From contig JADNYJ010000864.1 of assembly GCA_015501075.1 (NCBI GenBank), positions 1 through 11,079 on the forward strand: a stretch of DNA of 11,079 nucleotides, written 5' to 3'. The notes below the pieces were generated by a model. That model saw nothing but the letters and a program-made list of their open reading frames with translations. It was not told where the DNA came from and searched no databases. Source of the DNA: Gymnopilus junonius (taxonomy: Eukaryota; Basidiomycota; Agaricomycetes; Agaricales; Galerinaceae). The position numbers were made by a program, and so were the translations under genes. Shown piece by piece: positions 6,479 to 11,079 of the stretch (the stretch's first letter is position 1; every line of letters begins with the position of its first letter).

Positions 6479-8576
6479 TTATTTTCGCCGAGTCTCTGGG
6501 TGGGGATTCATTCCAACCATACGTTCCACGACGGCCTGTAAGTAACAAGAAAGTTGTGAAGAAAATTGATTTTGGTGCTGAAAGAAAACATACTTGTGCT
6601 TGGTCCCAATCAAGGGGTTCATCATCTTCCTCCTCTTCTGTTAATTTACCATTCTCTACATCCCCTGCTCCAAGGCCCCATCCGCCCGAGGTTACTCTTG
6701 GGCCAGCAGGTTCTATATCAGGGCTCCTATGTACTGGGTAAGCTGCGAGATCTTACAGGGAAAAGCACACAAACCGTAAGGCCTCCAGGAACTCCCTTTC
6801 TCGTTCACGCTCAATGTCAACTACATAGCCTGCAGGTCCTAATCGAGGGGTGTCTTCGCCATAGATGTCTTCTTCGCCGGGCAGATCCTTCCCTTTATAA
6901 GCAACACGCCCTCTTCGATCACGAGGAAGACCTCCAGATAAGAAAGTGTTTTGAAAGCCCGGGGTATTCTTGAATTTCTGACCTCGTAGTTCCGACTGTG
7001 GACGAGGACTACGCACGAGACGTAATAAATCTCTGATGGCGGCTTCACCTGCTGTGGGTTGAGGAGCAGGGGTGGTCAAGGAGAAAGTGGTGGGTAAATG
7101 CCGGCTCTGAGACGATAATACTAGGAGCCTATGTGGAAATTAGCTACGTCACGTCAGATGTTTGACTAGCTTACATTTGTTGTAGGCGGGGCTGTTGGTA
7201 AGAACTCGTCTCCTGGAAATTGTCTTGACGATTGGCAAGAGACAGACGTGCATATAGTCTTTGGTAAGGCGGAAGTATAACCCTATCTCTGAAAGATTTC
7301 AAAGCTACCGAACGAACATCGATATGATATGTGGACAAATTGCTAGAGGTTGAAGATAGAGGAGCTTTTGAACCACTCTGGCGGGTCGGAGAGGTTGTTC
7401 TGTGGGATTTGGGGGTGCGATATAGCGATGACAACAAGGGATCAGTTTGAAGGGGTAAGAGAACCTGCTTTATCGTAAGGACAGATGGTGCAGTGATGTA
7501 AGACGGACACGAACTCACACCTTCCAAATATGTCAGAACTTGATCCCAGAAGAAGCCCCATATCTCCACAACACGCGCCACTAGCTTCTCATCATCGATC
7601 CCAGTGAGTTTAGCATTGAGTGTGACCATTCCTGCGGCAATTAATTCGGATGCGTCGTTTTCCAGTGTGGCAATTGCTCGTGACGGCGAATTTGCTACCA
7701 CAATTTGGATATGTCGTTTGACTAATATATTTAGATCTTCTCTAAACATGGAAAGGGATCAGGATCACAGGCTAGTGAAAAGGAAGGTCGACTTGCATTG
7801 GTATCCTCAGAGGTTCGCCATTGAACAAAGGGAGAACATGAACATGTAGTGCGCCCCAGGGGTCGGAAGTGGAGGTGGATGAGGCACTGGCTTGCGACAT
7901 GCCCCCAGGTGGAGGTAAAGCCATGGATGCGACGGAAGGAGCAGTTGAAAGCTGGGGAGCTAAAGCAGAAGGGACCAAGTTTCCAAGTCGATGCATTTCT
8001 CGCGAAACAAGCTTGGAATCATAGGTCCGACCGTAAGAGGGCTGTCCAGAGGCAATAATTCGGCATGAAGGTAGGGTTGACTAGTGGTGGACTTACCTTG
8101 GACGGGGAAGTATGAGGCTTACTGGAAGAAGCCATATTAGAAGAGGCTATTAGGGCTGGCGTAGGACTGGGAGAAGGCGATGGATTGGATTCTGTTCTGG
8201 AATGGCTGTGGGGGTGCAAGAGTTGACTAGGATGAAGTGAGCTTTTGAGGCTCGAGTTTGTTTCTTTGGCGGTGCCAGAGAGAGAGGACGTCAATTTGTC
8301 TGCCAAGAAGCCGAGACGTTTTGAGGAACTAAAGCCTTCAGATCTGTCAGAGCTGAATGTGGATGTAGATGGCAAGACAGTTCGATTGGCATCTTGGTCA
8401 CTGACAGTGTTGAGAAATCGAGTACTTGCAGGTGTTTGACGGGGTGTAGCATCACTGGATGTCCGTCTCCGTGGTTCTATTCCATCATCGGGAGACGATG
8501 ATCTGCTGGTCTTGACTTCGTTGTGACTTTGGTCATGCGAACGCCTGGGTCCGTGGAGGTGAGATGTGGACCACAT
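6479..8576 (-). CDS. hbrB: HbrB-like TORC2 subunit (Bit61/PRR5 family)
   Basis: Non-catalytic subunit of TOR complex 2; relatives are yeast Bit61, Aspergillus HbrB (hyphal branching) and human PRR5/Protor. Exons (minus): 8576-8097, 8041-7797, 7741-7519, 7464-7175, 7128-6775, 6726-6594, 6535-6479; introns 46-58 nt; 593 residues. Residues 1-160 are Ser/Pro-rich and low complexity. The HbrB domain follows: YGRTYDSKLVSREMHRL, DPWGALHVHVLPLFNGE, IEDLNILVKRHI, VEIWGFFWDQVLTYLEG, LLPLQTDPLL, FRDRVILPPY, then PQPTAGEAAIRDLLRLVR. The C-terminus has GGWGLGAG, an acidic EEEEDDEPLDW patch and VERMVGMNPHPE. An in-frame TAG two codons upstream supports the ATG. Intron 2 (7796-7742) starts GCAAGT, a GC-AG intron; only this choice keeps phase. 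No indels are needed. The start lies 60 bp from the divergent QRI7 start. Confidence 0.93.
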
Positions 8577-8636
8577 CCGCTAGTTGTTGGTGGACGTCAA
8601 TGATCAACACAAATATGTATTCGATCAATAATAACT
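8577..8636. promoter_or_regulatory. 60-bp bidirectional promoter/leader, HbrB and QRI7
   Basis: Only 60 bp separate the HbrB ATG (minus, 8576) from the proposed first ATG of QRI7 (plus, 8637). Both core promoters or leaders must fit here or overlap the neighbour's transcript. The segment is AT-rich towards QRI7 and has no clear TATA box. If QRI7 instead starts at the ATG at 8776, the gap is 199 bp. Confidence 0.6.
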
Positions 8637-10188
8637 ATGACTTCGCTCTGCTTTCATCCACGTTCTGTAGGTATGACTGCGCCCCGTATCTTATCATTTA
8701 CTCGGTCCTGATTCTAATGATCAAATCTTAGAAGCGTTCAATATTAATGTTCCATGGCTTCAGCAGAAACCTGTCATGCAGCTTAAGCTCGCCTTTCCAA
8801 GACGTCGTCCTTTCAGCGTCTTGGCCATAGAATCCTCTGCGATGACACCTGTGCAGCCATTGTCGACTCCTCAAGAAAGATTCTCGCAAATGTTGTCATG
8901 AAGCAACATGATATGTACGTGCCAGGTTCTCTAGCCTTGCGCTCAAAACTCACAGACTGCTTAGACACGAAGAATATGGTGGTATTTATCCCATGAGTGC
9001 CATTGGTACTCATCAGAGTAATATGGTGTGTCTGGAACTGCGCGTCATTACTGTAATTTACTAATATTCCTGTAGCCATATGCTGTCCGACAAGCTCTTG
9101 ATGACGCCGGCTTTGACGTTGTCCGCGATGTCGACGGAATTGCGTTCACGAGAGGCCAGGTGAAACTCACATTTTTCTTCTTTTTCTACGTTACGAACCT
9201 CGCTTCAGGCATGCCAGGCTGTCTCAGCGTTGGAATGAATGCTGCAAAATCGCTGGCCGCTGCGCTTAACAAGCCTTTAGTCGGTGTTCATCATATGGTG
9301 ACCCTAATTTTTTGTAACCGAGACAAACTTCGCATGCTGATCACCCTTCTAGCAAGGCCATGCGTTAACACCACTGCTGACTGCTTGGCTCAAGAACCTC
9401 AATTTCCATTCTTGTCTCTTCTGATATCGGGAGGCCATACGCTGCTCCTACTGGCAAAGTCTGTCCGATCATTTGAGATCCTTGCCACCACCAGAGATGA
9501 AAGCATAGGTCGCTCGTTCGACAAGGTTTCCAAACTTCTAGAGCTCAAATGGACTTCCCTTGGTCCTGGCGACGCACTAGAGAAATTTTGCGCAGAGGAA
9601 GATGAAGACGATTGTCCTACAGTACCTCCATTTCCCCGTCCTTTGATTGGGCAACCAGCATTTTCTTTTTCTGCCTTCCACTCTCATGTGAACTTGCTGC
9701 TAAACGAACTGGAGACAAAGGCGAACTTTGACCAGCCTATGAAAAAGGCGATTGCTCGAGCGTTTCAGTCAGCTGCAGTTGGCCACCTGGAAGAAAAAGT
9801 CATCCTTGGATTGGAGTTGTGCAAACAGAAAGGCATTTTTGTGCAAGATGTGGTCGTCAGCGGAGGAGTAGCCAGCAATCAATATCTCAGGCATCGGTAT
9901 TTACAGTTACTCTGTCATCTACGCCCTTATTAACTTGCATGTTTTTTTTTAGTTTACGTCAATGTCTGTTGAATTTCGACCCTGGAACTCCATATTCCCT
10001 AATATTTCCTCCCCCTCATCTATGTACTGGTACGTATCTGCATTCTCCTCCAAAATTTGTTGCTGATCTTCACTGTTCAAGACAACGCTGTCATGATTGC
10101 TTGGGCGTCTATGCATCGGTTTTTGGCCAATGACACGGATCTGTATAGCATAGAGCTAAGGCCAAAATGGAGTATTGAAGATTTATGA
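8637..10188 (+). CDS. QRI7: Mitochondrial t6A synthase Qri7/OSGEPL1, three apparent frameshifts
   Basis: TsaD/Kae1 family: transfers the threonylcarbamoyl group to A37 of ANN-decoding tRNAs, here the mitochondrial form. Exons: 8637-8670, 8732-8914, 8956-9025, 9076-9159, 9209-9297, 9353-9896, 9953-10029, 10082-10188; introns 41-61 nt; about 396 residues after correction. Motifs: FSVLAIESS..DDTCAAIVD, HEEYGGIYPMSA, TRG.GMPG, GVHHMQGHALTPLLTA (metal-binding HMxGH), FPFLSLLISGGHTLL, SFDKVSKLL, FSFSAFHS, VVVSGGVASNQYLR, FPPPHLCTDNAVMIAWAS. The Arg-rich N-terminus (KLAFPRRRPFS) suits a presequence. One base is missing near 8838-8841, at 9156-9157 (GGCCAG where Pro of TRGPGMPG needs another C) and near 9384-9385. 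With these corrections all exon phases close. The first exon is inferred from a good intron at 8671-8731 (branch CTAAT); ATG 8776 is the alternative start. Confidence 0.93.
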
Positions 10189-10253
10189 ATAGCACGCTTT
10201 AATCATCTAATGCTCAGAGGTCATTTTTACAAACCCTGAGAATTGAAGGGTAA

Positions 10254-10273
10254 GTACTACAGTAATGTAGTAC
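10254..10273. repeat. Perfect 7-bp inverted repeat
   Basis: GTACTAC (10254-10260) and GTAGTAC (10267-10273) flank a 6-nt loop AGTAAT, 66 bp past the QRI7 stop. It may be a 3'-UTR hairpin or a protein-binding site. Confidence 0.5.
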
Positions 10274-10332
10274 AGCGGAGCCTGTACATAGTCACGATTT
10301 CTATTTCGTGTTTTACCGCGACTAGTCACAGT

Positions 10333-10358
10333 CACGTGGTATAGTTAGTATACACGCG
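10333..10358 (+). promoter_or_regulatory. E-box (CACGTG) and MCB-like ACGCG upstream of RDH54
   Basis: CACGTG lies at 10333-10338 and ACGCG at 10354-10358, about 170-190 bp before the RDH54 ATG. ACGCG is the core of the MBF site that drives many fungal replication and repair genes at G1/S; that fits the downstream gene, but a five-base match alone is weak. Confidence 0.25.
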
Positions 10359-10524
10359 GTTGTCACACTGCGTTGCGTTGCTACTGTTCGTCCTTGGTTT
10401 GTGTCCGCTACATAGTTCCTGAAACTTCTTTGGCTACCCACCATTCTTCCACATATAACCTTAATTCTACAAGATAGCAACCTACATCATAAGTTGACCA
10501 CTCAGCAACTCCCTGTCGCCAATA

Positions 10525-11079
10525 ATGCCAGCGTTTCAACCACCATTTCCGTCAGGGAAAAGGAAATTCGAACAAGAACCAGAGAACACTGGACGGATAA
10601 GAAACGTCTCTCACTGGACCACGGATGTCGTTCTGAAATCAATGAACCTTCTCATTACGAGCCAGAGACGCATCAGTTTCAAGAACATGTATGGATGGTT
10701 CAATGGTGGGCTTCTTCAAAGTTTGAACTTTGAGCGTATGGTCTGCTAACGGAAGTACCGCAGGCGAAATTACCAGTCCAAGAAACACAAAACCTGGGAA
10801 GGTGATGGTGTTCTGTCCGTCAATGAGAATGGTGAAGCAGTTCTTTACGACACCGATGGGACAAGGTGCTTTGCGACTCATTCGACCTTGATTATACCTA
10901 CTCCATGTCTAATTTACGTTTTAGAATAAGCACAGGAAAGACGACTTTACCCCTATGCGAGGGAAAAAATTTTTCTTTCGGACCAAAGGAAATCGAATTA
11001 GATAGGGCTATTCCTCGGGAATCATTTCTTTCGGGAGCATGCTTTGGACAATCTTTAAATGTCCCTCCTGCTCCTTTAG
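10525..11079 (+). CDS. RDH54: RAD54B/Rdh54-type recombination translocase, N-terminal part, runs off right edge
   Basis: SNF2-family DNA translocase that works with Rad51/Dmc1 in recombination; only the N-terminal region is here, so no helicase motif is visible. ATG 10525 gives MPAFQPPFPSGKRKF. The diagnostic block is WMVQWRNYQSKKHKTWEGDG, made by joining ...CAATG (10705) to GCGAAAT (10764). The intron 10706-10763 has branch GCTAAC and the rare 5' end GTGGGC. It matches the RAD54B W.KPS.KKHK.WEGD block. A second intron, 10866-10924, joins DTDGTR to ISTGKTTLPLCEGK, then GPKEIELDRAIPRESFLSGA. This parallels human GKEIEV...ISPDDFSSG. Between 10525 and 10705 the frame must change. Either there is an intron starting at 10606 (ending 10661 or 10676; both keep phase) or a base is missing near 10594-10595. 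Confidence 0.82.

Larger units (their letters stand above)
10189..10524. other. Intergenic, QRI7 3' flank and RDH54 promoter
   Basis: 336 bp without an ORF of note. It holds a perfect inverted repeat (10254-10273), a CACGTG E-box (10333-10338), a short palindromic stretch GTATA-GTTAG-TATAC, and an ACGCG motif (10354-10358). The part after 10390 is pyrimidine-rich, as expected for a fungal leader. Confidence 0.6.

Noticed and set aside
6355..6741. Plus-strand 128-codon ORF (starts MIPDKRYLYCPIC) overlapping the dynamitin stop
   Set aside because: It lies opposite the last HbrB exons and introns (6479-6774), which have good splice sites and family-like sequence; its Ser run is the antisense of the HbrB acidic patch.
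10494..10733. Plus-strand 79-codon frame from 10494 as the RDH54 start
   Set aside because: Its first codon is TTG; the first ATG with a family-like N-terminus is at 10525 in another frame. The later part of this frame is used, from about 10662 (or 10677) if there is an intron or from about 10594 if a base is missing.

Overview
The window reads as nuclear DNA of a basidiomycete fungus, most likely a mushroom-forming Agaricomycete. Genes are dense and lie on both strands. They are split by many very short introns (41-62 nt, GT...AG with CTAAC/CTAAT-like branch sites and one GC-AG). The proteins are fungal: a STE3-type pheromone receptor, a fungal p50 dynactin and an HbrB-type TORC2 subunit. 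The exon structures below were worked out by hand from splice sites, reading phase and remembered family motifs; no alignment was run.

Layout, left to right. (1) 1-767, minus: 5' part of a STE3-like seven-helix pheromone receptor that runs off the left edge. (2) 768-1306: spacer with a small divergent ORF (849-965) ending in a cysteine-containing, prenylation-like tail. (3) 1307-2727, minus: Ntn-type L-asparaginase/isoaspartyl peptidase, six exons. (4) 2728-4741: about 2 kb with no gene I can support, holding hairpins and a long pyrimidine tract. (5) 4742-4835, plus: tRNA-Ser(GCU) with a 12-nt intron. (6) 4903-6358, plus: dynactin subunit 2 (dynamitin), five exons. (7) 6479-8576, minus: HbrB/Bit61/PRR5-family TORC2 subunit, seven exons, tail to tail with dynamitin. 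(8) 8637-10188, plus: mitochondrial Qri7/OSGEPL1 t6A synthase, eight exons, head to head with HbrB across only 60 bp. (9) 10525 to the right edge, plus: 5' end of a RAD54B/Rdh54-type recombination translocase.

These genes do not form a pathway. They are unrelated housekeeping genes plus one mating-related receptor. The strongest unusual signal is a set of seven single-base indels in three genes (STE3, asparaginase, QRI7), most of them visibly in short homopolymers. Conserved protein sequence continues intact on both sides of each, and the downstream splice phases fit once each is allowed for. Dynamitin and HbrB need none. Consensus-sequence errors are the simplest reading; recent loss of function in one haplotype is the alternative. 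I found no convincing novel multi-gene system. The most biologically interesting lead is the receptor with its possible neighbouring pheromone-like ORF.
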